A stretch of DNA of 64,000 bases, from contig NC_091014.1 of assembly GCF_041296385.1 (NCBI RefSeq), positions 66,410,578 through 66,474,577 of the forward strand, read 5' to 3'. Origin of the DNA: Aphelocoma coerulescens (lineage: Eukaryota > Chordata > Aves > Passeriformes > Corvidae). The notes beneath the pieces are model-generated. The model was not told the DNA's origin. It was given only the letters and a program-made list of their open reading frames with translations, and did no database searches. Made by a program: the position numbers and the translations under genes. Positions 48,201 through 63,400 of the stretch are shown one piece after another (the stretch's first letter is position 1; the number at the start of each line of letters is the position of its first letter).

Positions 48201-51200
48201 GATGCTGGATTGTAATAATGCCTTAGTCTGTGACTGGCTGCTGAATACTTGTTTACAAATTATTGCAAGATTCTGTTTACACAAGATTATTTTAACCTAT
48301 AACATTTTGATATTCTTGGGAAGTGCAGATGGTATATTTACTTAATCACTGTCAAAGCCCTAACTTTTTATTATTTTAAACTGATTCTGAAGTCAGTGTT
48401 GCTTCTGCTCAGTGTTTTCGCATGTGTTATGCTTGCCTTGTTTCAACTCTTTCCCAATCATTTTTAATTCTCCTCAGTGTTCATTTTTCAGAGTGAAGTT
48501 TTTCTTAAAAATGACTGAATGCATAAGCCAACAGTGGGAGTGGTAAGGTATATAAGAAAAAACCCACCCCTTCCTACACTTATTCCTGTGTGACCAGGTT
48601 TTGAACCTTTCTATGGTTCCACTGCTGGACCATGGGGTTGTTTTTCCTTGGGACATGATGTTTTAACGTGGCTCAAGTTTTTACATTGCTGTACCCCAAA
48701 CTGCAAAATTAATTCCGAAACTTCCACACTGGAGTGATGAGTAAGGGACTTTCCCAAAGGCAGCAAGCTCCAGTCTTCTGCCAGTCTCTGGATCTGATCT
48801 ACCACCTGTTTCTTTTTTTAAAAAATCCATCTCCATCTGAGCTTCTCCCTACATTACCCTGGTATTTATTATTGTAATTGGGTGCCAGCTGTACATGTCA
48901 GTGGAGTCGTCACAGGCAAAGGAATGAGTGGTTACACAAATAATGCAGTTTCCAGCCCAAAGTACTGAGTACCCCTGCAGACTGAATTGGAGGGAGAAAG
49001 CAATTTATGGTGACTGCAACTTGGGTTATTTTCACTGCTCAGAGCCTGGGTGCTTCTGTGAAGCCTTAGGCTGTTTATTCTCTCAAGCTTTTGAGAAAGA
49101 GAAGGAATTGTGCCTGCCACCAAAAGAAAAGGGGTTTATTAGTGCTTTTTATGATTCCTTTTGATGTGTATCTGTATACTTAGGTGGAATGGACTGGAGA
49201 AATCTAGGAGGAAATTTAACTCAGAATATTACCTTATATAAAGGTGCTCAGACATGGATTGAGATCTTCATTATTTTTTTCTGAATAGAATAAATTAAAA
49301 AAAAAAATTTGAAACTGCTGCATAGGGACTTAAATATTATTGCTTTATCCTTGCCAGAATATTGGGATGGAATTTCACAGTATCGAGTTTGTGTATAAAG
49401 GAAACCTTATGTAAGATAATGAGGTACTTTGAGGCAAAACTTAATGGCTTTACCTTACTCTCCCTACTGGTAGTGAATACTTGATAATTCCTAATGATGC
49501 TTTCTTCATACCTTCGTAGCAATATGTTCATTCCACATCTAAAAACAGTTTGGTAATGCAAGTTCTCTATAAAATGCTGCTACTAACCGTATCTAAACTA
49601 ATTAGGCACAGTCAGAAACAGCCTAAAAATGTAGCATGCTTGCTGAATGAGCAGATTTGGAATTTGGCACTGTTCCTACTACATAACTCGGTTGGGATGC
49701 TATTACTGACGCCTCCCTTTCTGGGCCACAGGAGCCAGATTTCTGTGTCTCTTCTGATCTTCTCTGCCCTGGAGCAGTACTGTGGGCAGAGGGGAACAGC
49801 TTGTGTGTAGCTGCTGTGCTGGGGCTCCTTTGCCTCTTCATCACAGCTTGGGGAGCAGAAATGTGTGGCAGGGAGAGCTGCAAGGGAACAACGTGTCTTG
49901 ACCAGTCCTGGCTGCTGGATGTTTTTAGTGATCACCACCAGCAGCAGTGTAAGTGAGAGCCACCTCTGGGCTTTCCTTACAGTTCTGGGTGTGCAGCAGA
50001 GGCAAAACCTGCTGAAAGTCGGGGCCATCCTAATATACATCCAATGCACATTTTACTTCTAGCTCAGTTTTTATTTCAACAAAAGCTCTTAAACCACTGA
50101 CTCTTGTGTTTTCCCAAATTTTAGCAAATGTGCCAAATTTACCACATTTGTGTAACTTTGGCTCACAGAACATGATCCCAAGCAGTTAAAGCAATTGAAG
50201 GATTTACCAAATAAATACTAAGCAATTATTATCATGGGATTAAAAAAGAGGGAGGAAAGTCCTTGCATAAAGTGACTATAGAAACAGGTCATGAAATATC
50301 CTGTTAGTACAGCAGAAACTTATTCTCCTGTGTGTCCAACTCAGAGTACATGAACCATTGTAAGCCTTTTCAAAAGTCTTGTTGGGTGAGTTGATCATGG
50401 CCTTACAACCACTTGAGTCACTTCTAAGTCTGATTTGAATTTGGTCTGCAGAACTCTAGGTAAAAAAAGTGTATTGTATACTCTTAGTGTATTCAAAATG
50501 ACAGTATTCATTTAATGGGCTGTGACCGTTGTTTATTATTTTGGCTCAATCTGTAAATCACTATAGCTTCTCCAAGCTCTTTGTTATTAAACAACAGACA
50601 CCGTGTTCAAAAAAAGCACTGAAATTCCATCTCAGACCAAACACAATCCAGTGCAAAGTCACTGAATTATGAAATGATTGATTTGTCACTGAGGGGACTC
50701 AGTGGTTCTGCAGTGATCCTGTGCAGAGCCACAGAAGGAATAGCTTGGAAGGATCCTGGCAATCCGTGTCTTTCATTGCTGCCTCAGCAGGACCAGGGGA
50801 GAGGTAGAAGCAAAACCTCAGCCCAGCACCCTACAATATATGCACAAGTGCTACATTTGCTTCTAGATCCAACATATAACCTCTGTTTCAGTGAGATTTC
50901 CCAGTGCTGCCTGGAGGCTCTCACTGGTGCAGGCTTGCTGAGGACTCAAACATTTCCATGGAATGAATGTTGCAGGAACACTCATCACGATCAATGTTCA
51001 GGTTGGCTGGGATCTTTCCAACAGCCCCAAGTTTTTGGGACACTGTAGCTCTCTTCCTATTGTATCACATTGCCCAATCTAGCACTTACAAATAGCAACA
51101 AGGAGTTTTCTATTGCTCTCTCTGAAAGTTGGATCAGATCACAGAGGATGCATGCAGCTAATTGTCTGGGCTTCTCTAAGAAAAAACCTGTAGTTAATGC

Positions 51201-54200
51201 AATACTTGAGCTCACAATGGGCCAATGTTTAGATTTACCAGCCCTGACAATTTGTTTGCATCTTTAATTTGCTCAATCTGTTATTTCTTTTTCAGTAGCT
51301 AAACATTTCCATGTAGAAGTAGTCAGAAAACTCAAGCATGTTCCAGGCAATGAAAAGTTCTAAATATTTTATTTTTCTGTTTTAGGTTTGGTTGTGGTAT
51401 AGAACATGGGTGCAACTCTGCAAGGGGGATGTTTAATTTTTCTTTCTGGAACGATTTTCCTACTTTTCTGTGAATCCTATCATTAAGCCAGCATGGCAGT
51501 GGAGAGGACCAAAGTGCATTTTTGATAGAAGCTACAAGTACTGATGCCAAAATGAAACAAAACTACTGCATTCCTAATCCTCTTACCTTACTCAGATCAC
51601 TAGCCTTCATGGCAAGTCTATCAATTAGACCACCAGGCACTAACAGCTACAATTTGGCATCCACCAGAAAGTGGGAAAATCCAGCAGAATATTTTAGGAC
51701 AGGCCACCAAAAACACCTACTGGAAAATCTCAGCTTCTAGTCCTGCCTAGCTCTGTTAGGTGACCACAGATAAGCTGCCTCTATTTCGTGTGCTGTTTTG
51801 CAGCTATTAGGTCTTTGTAATTTGGGCTTGGTTTTTTTTATTCTCAGGGATCTGATTATGCTCGAACACAGAAATGTTATTTGTGTACAAAGGATATGGA
51901 AAAAACATATCAAAAAGAAAGGGAGAGGATGCTTTGGAATAGAAAAAACCTAGGGCCTGTCTTATTAAAAAAAAAAATAATTCAGTTTCTCTGCAGAAGC
52001 TTGCATGAGACTGGGAGAACAAGGAAAAAAGGAAAAAGCAGGACACTTTTAAATTGAATTGGGCCCTTAGTGTGCTGTTTAAACTACTAAACCTCATGAT
52101 TAGACACAGTGATTGAGCTGCAGTATAGAAGAATAATGCTTGAACATGAGATGTAAATCAAACACATGCTGCACTTGCATCCTGGCTAAGTACCATTGAG
52201 GGGGATTTCTCATGCTATGGGGTGCACCTGAGTGATGCCACCATCTCAGAAGGACATTAAAGTTCCTCGGTTATTGTTTTTGCACCAACAAATTATTTCA
52301 CCCCCAGGGCAAAAATAAATCAGAAACAGGGCACATAGAAAATCTTCACAGCCTTTAGGATCATGTATGGTGTATGCCCAAGAACCCTATCTGTACAGAA
52401 GAGCTGGGCACTCTTGCCCCTGCTAGCCTGGCACCTTCTGAGCTATGTATGGAATCATAAGGCTGAGGCTGGGCTGATTTCCCACTGAGCAGTGCTTTAT
52501 TCCACAAGTACGGAGTAAAACGGGACTCGTGATGTAAGCTACTAATCAAAGCAAAGATCATCACAGCCTGCCCTTAAATGAGCTGCACTCACTTCGTGAC
52601 TGTTTCAAGAGCCATCAGTATGTCTTTTTAGGGTCTTCATTATTGATTTTTAATATAGATCTAATTGGGAACCTCAGATTGCTTTTGATTTGATCTTTTT
52701 CGGCAGAGACTTAAACCCTAAAGGAACTAGTCACCTCTTTGATGCATGTGCCAAGCTGCAGTCAAACTTCAAAGGGCAAAGGATACATTTTGAATTTCCT
52801 TTCAACTTTCCCCCATTGGCCTGCCTGCTACCACATTATGAATTATAAACAATTCTATTTTGCGCTTGTCGTTACACTTCACACTTCATACGAGGATCTC
52901 AAAGTGTATTACAAACTTCAATTAAACAGAACAATACCCCAATGAACTGGGTTAGCTACAGTTGGAAACTATTTCAAAACCCAGGGAAGTTTAGCCATTT
53001 GAAGGATTGCAGATAGTTCAAGAAAGTCAAGGGAGTTCAAGCAGAGAGAAGAAAAGTGCCTGTGATAAAAAGGGGGATGTCATTAGGCAAGATATTAATC
53101 AACATCTCACTTGCAGTGTGTTTACCATTCTTAGCCTTTCATGAAAAAGGTCACAGTATCAAATTCAGAAGACCAAGAAGCCAAACTTCAGCAAGAAATT
53201 CTTCATCTACTACTTGAGACAGACTCCAGCTGAGCCTTGCTAATGGCAAACAGTAAGTGGCCATCATCCAGGAAAGGATAAAGAAGACATTTTCTGTGAA
53301 GTCACCCAGACTATGACTATCAGTAATGTCTCTGTAAGAACTCTGAGCAATGGCAACAGTCAGAATGACAGGGGTTTGGATTAGCAGTGGCAAAACCTCT
53401 CCCCAGATTGGAAGGCTCTCCTGGGGCGTCTTCATATAGATCTACGTAGGCATATCTTTGAGGGGCCTGTCAAAATCAAAATATCGCTGGAAATACAGAG
53501 CTTGGATCTCACTCACACAGAGGCTGGTGCTTACATAAATGAGGCTCCTCAGGCCTGCCTCTAGTTACTATTATGGATGACAGCTTCTATCAAGATTTTT
53601 TCTTCACTTCTCCGAGGTTCTTTTTAGTATAAAATAGCTCCCGTGTCCTTTCGCTTCTTCTTGAGTGCAAAGTAGACAAGATCTAGCCTGGAGGACTCTT
53701 CAGCTGCCTCACTGCTTCCAAAAGAGGAAGAAACCAAGAGATTTGCCACAGCTCAGGAAGGTGTTTGTTCTCCTGCCACAGACAGGTTCAGCCTTAAGCC
53801 CACCTTGGCACTTCTGCCCAGTGTTTCAGAGGGAGGAGCAAAGAGTAGGACCGCATTGCCACGTTTGCTTTCACCTGATGTTGAGGCTTCAGGTTCAGTT
53901 CGCTTGGTAGCTCACTAGAAGCGTGGCTATTAGGATGAGAGCACGCAGGCTATTTTAGGGGGGTTTTGTGCTACTTTTGAGGGGGAAAAGGAAAATATTT
54001 TTAGTTTGTTTTCAGTGCTTCCATCTGCAATTTCACACCTCCATAGCAATGCCTGATAACATGGCAGACTGTGCAATCACGTCGCTGCGATTACAAAGTA
54101 GGCCCCACTGCTGTCTGCCATTTATAGTCCAAAATGTTGGAACAAGAACTCAGAGGGTGTATCTGCAATGAGCAAAGTACCAGAACAGTTTTCTGCGATG

Positions 54201-54470
54201 TCACATCATGTGAACAAGCGTGGAGGATCTGTATCTTGTCCTTCAGTTTGCTTCCCAAGGGCAGAGATGCATTCACAGGCAGAAGGCAAGAGTGATTTTA
54301 AATAAAATCTGGAATCTTTTAGGCAAGGTTCCCTCTGTTTCACCTTAGTCTTGGGGGAAGGAAAAAATCACTTTGAACCAACACTGGCAAAGATAAACCA
54401 ATGGCTTTTTTAATTTTAAGCTCAGCTGAAGCAGACTCTTAGGAAAAACTGGCCTCTCCGGTTCCCCTGA

Positions 54471-54489
54471 GATTAGCACTGGGCTAATC
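54471..54489. promoter_or_regulatory. Inverted repeat of GATTAGC / GCTAATC
   Basis: Seven-base perfect arms flank a 5-nt spacer and form two opposed GATTA/TAATC words, the type bound by K50 homeodomains such as OTX and PITX. More TAAT words follow within ~80 bp. It is a candidate binding site only. Confidence 0.3.
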
Positions 54490-57400
54490 AGATGGTTTGT
54501 GCTGCCCTGACTTCAGCAACTCCTGCTAAATATAAGGTTATGTGAACTATTAATGCTAATCTGGTGGAACCTTTAACCAAGAAAAGTAACTGAGAGGTGG
54601 CTGGGAAGTGTCAAATGCTTGCCCCCTTCTTTGTCCAAGGAGGGCAGGGCAAAATAGCTATTGGGAAAAAGGAATTTGTGTTAGCTCCCATGGAAATACT
54701 TTTTATCCCAGGCTTTTTCCCCCCATCAACTGGAAGTGCATTAATTTAAATTGAAAAAAGAAGAAACTTTTAAAATAGAAAATACACAGATAAAGATCTA
54801 GAGAGAGAGAACTACTGTGCTTTAAATTCACACCTTCACTATTAGCAATAACATCTCCGTGACTTTGCTTCAGAAACCCTGTGATTATTATAGTTCATTA
54901 TCATACTCAGAGATAAGGAAAAAAGTAATCTCACACAAATGCAGCAACAAATGTTCATGGAATGATAGTCTGAAAACATTTTCATTTCATCCAAATTTTT
55001 GAACTGCTTGCCTACACACAGGAGTATGCAAACACATGTCTCTAGCCACAGCCAATTTACCCAGTTGTACACTTAAATTAACAAGACAAAATAATATAGT
55101 TTTCTTACTTGTCCTTCAGTCAGCCACTGGAAATGTCAGTTACATGCATCCCAGAACTCCTCTTTTTGATACTGTATTATCTTTTGAAGAGTAAATATCT
55201 TGAAACTCTTGTGCAACTGTGTTAAAACCAGGAGTCAGTACTTCTGGTATCTGTGAGAGGATGGCTCTCCCTGACAGCTCCCAAGCAGTTTTAGGCATAA
55301 TGACTTTTTGCCCTTCCTCAGTCTAGACAAGAAACATACACAGAGAATCACTAATGTATCCACTGAATAAATTATAAATCGTTGGTGTGGCATTTAGCCA
55401 GTTGAAGAGGGAAATATCCATGGAGAAGGCAGCCTTTGAGATCCCGCAGGCAGTAAAACCTGCTTCCAGGAATTCTGGCTTGCACCACAAAAGAGAAAAG
55501 GGGCTATGCAAGTAGTTAAGGGGAAGAAAAATAGACTATAAGTCTGGTGACAGGCCAACAAAAGCACAGGATTCCAAGACTGACCTAAATGAAAAAAATT
55601 GGTCTAAAAAATTCAGTGATCTTACAAAGAGGGTTATTCTGTTAATGCAGAAAAAAGGGAAGTGAGTGTTAACTAGCCCAAAAAATCCCAAACTATTCTT
55701 CTCATCTGAATAGTCCTTAGCAAGCAGTGGAAATCTCTGTGATTGAAAAGGCACTTCAGTCCTGAGATGAAAGAGAGAGCAATTATGTCCCTTTCCTTTC
55801 TAAATTCAGGTATATTTAGGGCAGTACTTTTTAATCTGGTCATCCACAGTAGGGTTAGTGCAACGAAATGATGCAGCTGAAGGCTGCAAAGGTACAGAAT
55901 GTGTGAGAAGGGGCAGGGGGAAGTGAGTTAATGCCAGCACAAGATATGGGCAATTCCCTGTTTTTCAGCTCTAACACTGCTGTATGGCTTTTAAAACCTG
56001 CCACTGGAGTTTATCACTGACTAAACTCCCATGATGATGCGTTCTGCAGGGTGGAAATGCACACTTTGGGTAAATACAGGAGCAGGTCATATGGCAAGCA
56101 AAAATACAAAAGGCTGTTGGTTGTAATGAACTGCAGAGTAAAGCACTGCTAGGCTCTGATGTGGACATACGTGAAAATGCCCAAAATCTAACTGCATGTG
56201 AAAGGCTACATTTCAATAAGTTGAATATCAATGAAATCTATTCAACATTTGCATTCAACCTCCGGAATTAGCAGCTTCAGTTTTTTAAAATTAAACCAAG
56301 TTTTACTTATAAAATAAGTCTCAGGAGTGGCACAATATCAAAGAATAAGAATAATAATGAATTTTAAAAACACTATCAGAATTTTGAAGAAGAAGCTGCT
56401 TATTTTTGGGAATGAAAGCTGACTTTCCACCCACTGCGCTGTCTAAACTAAATATGTAAAATATCTTGAAAGCAAAGTTTTCACAAACACAAGTAGCAGC
56501 CAGTTTTACTATAGCTGTGGTAAGAGGTCCTGGTAAAAAAAGTAACAACAACAGCAAAAAAAAGTCTTTTTGGTTCAAAGATATTTCTTTCTTTACAACA
56601 TGTTAAATATTACGATTGCATTTTATACCCCCATGCTGAAGCATAGAATCTTTGTCACCTTCTTGATCCATGCAATATGAAATACCAAAAAAGAAACAGA
56701 TGGCTTTTGGTCCTGCGCTCCTGTTTCCTTGTCACATCTCACATGATCATTATAGCTGGATGGAAAAGAAAATATGTTTCTTACAGAACTGCAAGAAACC
56801 TGCTTCCTAATCAGAAAAAACTCCTCTATCTTGAGATGCAAATAACACTGTTTGGTATTACTGAAAAAAAAATCACTATTTCAGTATTATTTTAGAGAAA
56901 ACAAGTGTGTGGGACAGGCACTAGGGCTGGATTGTGAAGGAAGAACTAGGAGAAGTGGAATGGTGCACGCACATGCAAAACTGGACTGTGCCATAGAAAG
57001 GAAGATTGCAGTGCACCTTCAGGCTGTCTGACATTGCTGCAACTAAAAAGCCCTGTACTGCTGCTTTTAATTCTTCTAATGAAGCCAAAGTCCTGGGGAA
57101 AGTGTTACTTCTGTAATCTTTTAAAGAAACGTTTTGTAAGTGCAAGCTTTCCTAATTTATTTAATCTCAAGAACTTTTTGTTTATCTCAGGAGACCTAGC
57201 ACACTTTAATCTTAAAATGGTTGGAGATCCAATAAAAAAATACATCACTTGTTCTTGCAAACCATGGATTGAAAATTCCTGTACCATGTACATTCAGAGC
57301 GTATCCCTGACTCCGTCATCCGTGAGCTAAAATAATCAGCTTCAGCTGAAATAATGGAGCTGGAGATGAAAATCTGACTCTGGACAGGGCACTGGGATAT

Positions 57401-60400
57401 TTAAGTGGCATTTCTGCATTTGAAACTCACCTTGGACACAGTGTGGGTTTCTCTCTCTGACTTTCAGCTCATGGATGAAAGGGAGCAGCAGGAATGGGCT
57501 GCCCCAGGGCTGTGCAGTGTTTGCCCCAGCAGTCCTTATAGGACACATCCAGAGGAATTTCCATAGGATAGAAAAGCAGCTACTCTACTTCTACATCTGA
57601 TTTTGTGCCACTCACTGCCACGTGCCCGGCTCATCCCAGCAAGCTCTGTGTGTTTATCACTTCAGAATCCAGGGCCAAGCCTCTCCTGCGCTGCAGCTCC
57701 CTGGACCACGCTGTGGCCTCAGAGCAGCATCTGCCCAGCACTTGTAGGTGATGTCCAGGTTACCTACTGTCTTGTTTAGCCACTCACAGTGTTTCTTGTC
57801 CTTTCTGAAGGACTCTATAAATCCACTTTCACCTCCTGCTTTCACTGAGAGGGAAATTTGCATTATTACAAGGATTTTCTTATGGGCCACCTTAGGTAGC
57901 TCGCTTGCTTCAAAGCTGGGCTGTATTTTTCTTCCTTAGAAAGTTCCTTGCACAGCCTCATGTCCTTTTCTATAAATGGCATGACTGTGCTGATTAGTAA
58001 TAAAAGAAGGTTCCACCACCCACACCTGCTCAGTGAAGCTTCATTCCTGCAGCTCCTTCCTGTTTCTGGAAGATTTTTCTGTTAAGAGGAATTCTTAATT
58101 AGTTAGTAAATCAGTACATCAAGATAAATTAGAATTTCTCTGGTCCTGTCCAGAATTTCACTGCCCTGTCACAAGTCTGACCTTCCCTTTCTGGAAAAGC
58201 TCAGAAAGCAAAGACCTTGGGAAACAGCTTACATAAGAAGGCCCTTGTATCTTCCCCTGAAATAAAATGCATTTTCCTCTTTGTACGTGAGAATGTCCTT
58301 GGCCAGAAGGAATCACCCTTTTGGCAGCTTACACAGATTTAGAGGCTTCTGTGCTTAGCCCATGGGTCCTCCTTTGGCCTCACAGCACATATCTTCAAGT
58401 TATTTTACACAAATGCTCTTCCCTAGAGATGTGTGGAAGCAGTAGGCTTAGTTTCCTGAGCATAGATTGGGGTGGAAATTTATTTTCTTCTCATGTTCAC
58501 ATAACCAGTAATTCACCAGCCAGCCTGTTCAAGCTCTCAGAGTCTCAGCACTGCAGAGAAGCTTGTGTTTTATCCCTGGTTTACACACAGAGCTGTATCC
58601 TCATCTGGCAGTGATCAGTCTGGCTCCCTTAGCCTGAGTGCTGATTTACACCTCTTGGGGATTTAATAGCTGCTGTGCAACACGAGCTTGCAATAATAAA
58701 CCCAACTACAAATAAAAGATGAAAACTCCATTGAGGGTCATTCTGTAATGGGCCATTTTCCTTTTGGCCAAATCTTTGCAATGGACAGATTCATGTTTTG
58801 AGGTCACACTTTCAGGATAAGATATTCTTGGGAGTATTTGGAATATGTAAAGCATACGGTGGTTTGACAAAATGATTCGACACAATGAGTCAAAGGTGGC
58901 TCACATGCCTCTGTCTTGCCAGGAAAAAAACCCACATTCTTCTAAATGCAATTAAAATAGCTGTTGTATTAAATAAATACGAAATATAGAAGGGGGTAAA
59001 GAAATGGAGGCTCTTTACATATTCCTGCTGCGATTTCACAGCAGATCAGGTCAGCAAAATCAGCCTCAGGTCCCCATGTCTGAGCAAGGGCTAGGACAGT
59101 AGCACACTGGAATGTAGGAAGTGAGGTTGTGGAAAGACTGAGGATGTCACTGCTCTGTTGCATGGGGGTTTTGAGCTCCACAGATTCAGTGCAGAGTTGC
59201 ACTCTGTGCAATTCATCACTTGCAGGCGGATGGGTGTTTGGAGGGTCACGGCAAGGCCACTCTCCATTTGTGGAGCTGGTGTGTCAGTGCTGTCCTCTCT
59301 GCTGATTTAGGAATAGCAGGAATGTCAGTCCTTGGACCTGGAGGTACAGTTCTCACAGTGCCAGGCTTCCAGAAGAGATGCAAACTTACTGTGAGGGAGG
59401 AATCCTCTCACAGGTACCAGTCCAAGGAGAAGCAGGAAAAGCATTATGGATGAGCACACAAGCCTGCAGCTCTGCAGGCAGGTTGATTAGATGGCACTGG
59501 CTGAAAACAAAAGACACTCAGCTGCTGAAGAAGGCACTTGGCAGCATGAGACAGACTGCAGAGAAACTCAGAACAGGAGGCTAAACATGAACAAAAATAG
59601 AGAATTTAGTGTGGAAACAGAAAGTTCAGGATGAACCTAAGCCAAATGCCTGGTTTGATATTGAAATGTTCTGCAGATTTTTCTGCAAAGAAGTCTTTGA
59701 ATTCAATCTGATTTCCAAATGTCATCATTTTAGATTAAATGACTTTTTTTTTAAAAAAAAACAAAAACATTGCTTCATCTGTTTCCGTTCATTCCCGTAA
59801 TTCCCTTTGTTGGCTGAAAGACACAAGTGTCAGCAAACCCCTGGTTAGCTCAGTTCCTGCCCCTGAACAGGCAGGAGTGGTCCTCTGTCACTTCTGCCTG
59901 TCATCTTAATCTGGGCTGCCCTCTCTCCTCACTGCTGGACTTGACAGAGGAAGGTTTACTCTGCTTCCAGCAAGTCACTCAGCAGCCTCAGCTCCAGGAA
60001 GGCTAAAGAGTAAATTGTCTGGCCTTGCTCATAATCCATTCTTTCCCCATACATGTGCCTCTCCAGGCAGCTGTGCTGATCCTGGATAAGCACCTTGCTG
60101 TTCTAGTTTTAGCGCTTTTAACACTTTACTTCTTCTGCTTGCACCTCTGGAACAGCTCACAGTGGGGAAGGACATTCTGTTCCTGGGGAAGCCTGAATCC
60201 CAACTGCATGTTTCATTAGTTCTGACAGCACTGGCCACTTCTTCCAAACCAGATCTCCACTCAGGCCTTATAAATCACAAGACTGGCAAGCCAGCCAATA
60301 AAAGTGTGTGTTCATAGCTCCAGGGGCTGGGTTTTTACAAATATTCTTAGAGAATCCACCGGTGTTTAATGGAATCCCACCTAGGCCAGTTCCCTCTCTG

Positions 60401-63400
60401 TCTCCTCCCTCAGCTCCTCTGAAGGTAGCTGGCAACATCCAAGCTAAGTGCCATTAACCAGGATTCTTTCCTGCTGGAATATTGAGCTGCAATCACACTG
60501 CTTAAAAAGCTTTTCATTTCTTTAATTCTATTTTTGTACAGCACAGCCTCACATCTCTACAGTGATGTATTTCAGTGGGCATCCTGCTCATATACAGATG
60601 CTGTAATGTCTATTCCAGAGAGTTAATCATAATGTGAAGCTCATCAACATATGTCAAAGCCATCAGAAGATCCACGTGACACATGAAACATTTAGAAATC
60701 ATTTCCACAAGATTTTTTTCATCTCTCCTTATTCAGCTGTTTTCTAGGAAAAAAAACCCCACAACTTAAACCTGTACAGCTTTTGGGTTTGTGAATGTTT
60801 TCCTTTGTGGTTATGGGTTTTATTTATGAGGTGCCATGTGAGACAAAAGTCATCCCAGGCTCATACTTTACTGGTTCAGTAAATTTTCCATACTTTAATG
60901 ATCAAGCTGCATACTTTACTTGTTACTGTTTAATATACTTCAGTGATCAAATTGTATAGCGTAATGATCAGTTTTCCTAATGTGCCTGAATGAGTTGCAT
61001 ACCTCATTAAATTACATACATTCTTTACAGGCTGAAATTGTAGAGTGTTTGGATGAAGTGAATAATTTAACAATCAGCCTTTCTCACAACCTGCACAGGA
61101 GCCCAGGAATACGTGTGAACCAGGGCGGGATGAAATTGTAAAGGTGTGGGTGGGAAATGTTGGTTTGAACCCAAAATGAAAACAAAAGATTTCAGAGCAT
61201 CTGGAAAGCTGAACCAGCACTGCAAAGTTGGTTTGTATTTGCTTTGTCTTTTCAAAAATGTTCCCTTGTGGATTAATTTTGGATTTTAATGATGGATTTA
61301 TCCGTTCTACCACTATCACAGCACAACAAGCTGTTCAAGGTGAACGCTGAGTATTTTAAAAACCAGTTCAACCTCCAGCCCTGTCATGGACCAAGTACCT
61401 CTTGAAAGATGTGGAGCCACCTTGTTTTATTGCTGAGTTGAGGTGCAAATTATTCGGGGTCTTGGAGAACTGTTAAAAGAGACTTCATGTTAAAAGACAC
61501 AGTCCTGGAGAGTTTGACCCCAGCGACTGAGCAGCTTGATGAGCTGTTAAGGATGCTTAGCACATCCTTGCAGGAGGAGAAGACATCACCAACAACCCTT
61601 CCCTAACAAAAGCAGCTGCCTGTTCTAAAGGTAACCTGAAAGCTTGTTGGTGGGTCAATATTACAGGACAAAAATTCATTCTTTAAATAATTATACAGGT
61701 ATGCTATAGTTCATACAATTGGTCTTTCTGCTGATATGGCTCAGATGAAACTTACTGAATTTATTCCAGCATAAAAGCAAGAAAGGGGAAATGTGGCATT
61801 TGCAAATACAAAGTATCCCACTATTTCATACATGAGAACTATGTAATCTGTTAAGAATGCATTTTAATTTCAATAAGCTGAAAGCAAAAATATTTTTAAG
61901 TCCTCAACTATTTTTTAAATAACTATTATTAAGGACAAAGTAACAGTTGCACTACTATAAATATTAATGCTAAATTTACAAAGAATAAAATATATTTAAG
62001 CAACCTTATAAAAATTTTAATAAAGCTACACTTTCAATGAGCACTTCGATAAAATTGCCTATTGCCAGCTGACACACAAAGTCTCTAACCAGCTACAAAT
62101 GCCTGTAAAACATTACAAAAGTTTAGAAACACACTGAAAACCTATGGAGCTGTTTATGGATTCTCCTTCATTTGAAACCTGTGGTCCTTCCTTCTCTTGT
62201 TCATCACTCAAGCCCTGTAATTTTGATACCTGACAGACTTTGACTCAGGATTTGAAGAGGCTGAGACAGGTCTCACTGGTTTTCCAGCTTCTGCTTTTTG
62301 ACAGAAGGTTTAATCACTGTATAGCTCTGTTTAGCACAACATTCCAGAATTGCCATGGCAATAGAGAGGTACAGTTTGCCATTGGACGAGGATTATTATT
62401 TTTTCTCATTTTACTTGTGCTTTGAGCACATACTTTCGAACATGAAACAGAAACATGGTTCCTTTCTCAGGACATAAGCTGCAAGTTAATACTCTTTTCT
62501 AGTAACCAACTTTCACATCCTTAGCCAGGTTCAGAAGCGAGCTGTAAGGAAGTGCCATTTGGACTCCCGAACACTCAGATCTATCCACACCTGCTTCCTG
62601 TTGGAAAAGCAGGCTGAGAGGAGAGAAGCCAGAAGAAAGGACTGTGAAAATAAATAGGACAGAGACTTCTTTGGCTTACACATTTGATAATCTCCCTGTT
62701 ATTTGCAAGCATGGTAAGGATGGCTGCACTGATAGCAGGACATGTTTATGAAGGATCTGCTCCTGCAGACTGCAGCAAGACACTGTTGGCACTGACCTCC
62801 GCACAGAGAAACAGCAAATCTGGTTTAATTTGAGTTGTTGCAACTCTCATATTCAGAACATCAGAAGAAACTGTCCATGACTGCAGTCAAGACTTTCTCT
62901 GTACTCCACTAATCTCTGTATTTGACCTTCCTGCTACACCTACTCTGCTGTTCTAGTTTGGCACCAAGAACCTATTGGGATTCCCACTCCACTCATTTTT
63001 CTGTATGGCCCCTGCCAGTCCATCTGGAGACATCAGGGACCATTGAGCATGTTTGGATATCCCATATCCTGCATCACCCACGTGGGGCGATCTGGCTGCA
63101 TCCATGGTCATGCTTTCAGCTTAGTGCACGTCCAGACCAAAATCCAAATGAGTGTACAACTTAACCTATTAGAGCAGTTTGAAAGAGGGTAAGGGCTGCG
63201 TGGAGTTAGGCAGAAGCCACCAGAAATACAGGTGCCTTTGTGAGAATATGTGAATGTATGTGAATCACATGCATAGTCATTGCTAACACATCCAATCCCA
63301 TCTTTTAAAGAAATGTATTATAGCTTCGTGGCTCTTCTGATGTCTGAGGTGGTTTATATTTCTCAAGACATTTTCCAGTGTACTGTGAAATACTCACAAA

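Noticed and set aside
49612..50049. Minus-strand frame of 145 codons
   Set aside because: Low-complexity Ser/Cys/Arg-rich translation with open frames on the other strand as well and no family resemblance.
57425..57548. Minus-strand exon suggested by an AG|GTGAGT-like donor at 57425
   Set aside because: The donor is good, but no acceptor or recognisable protein sequence is associated with it.
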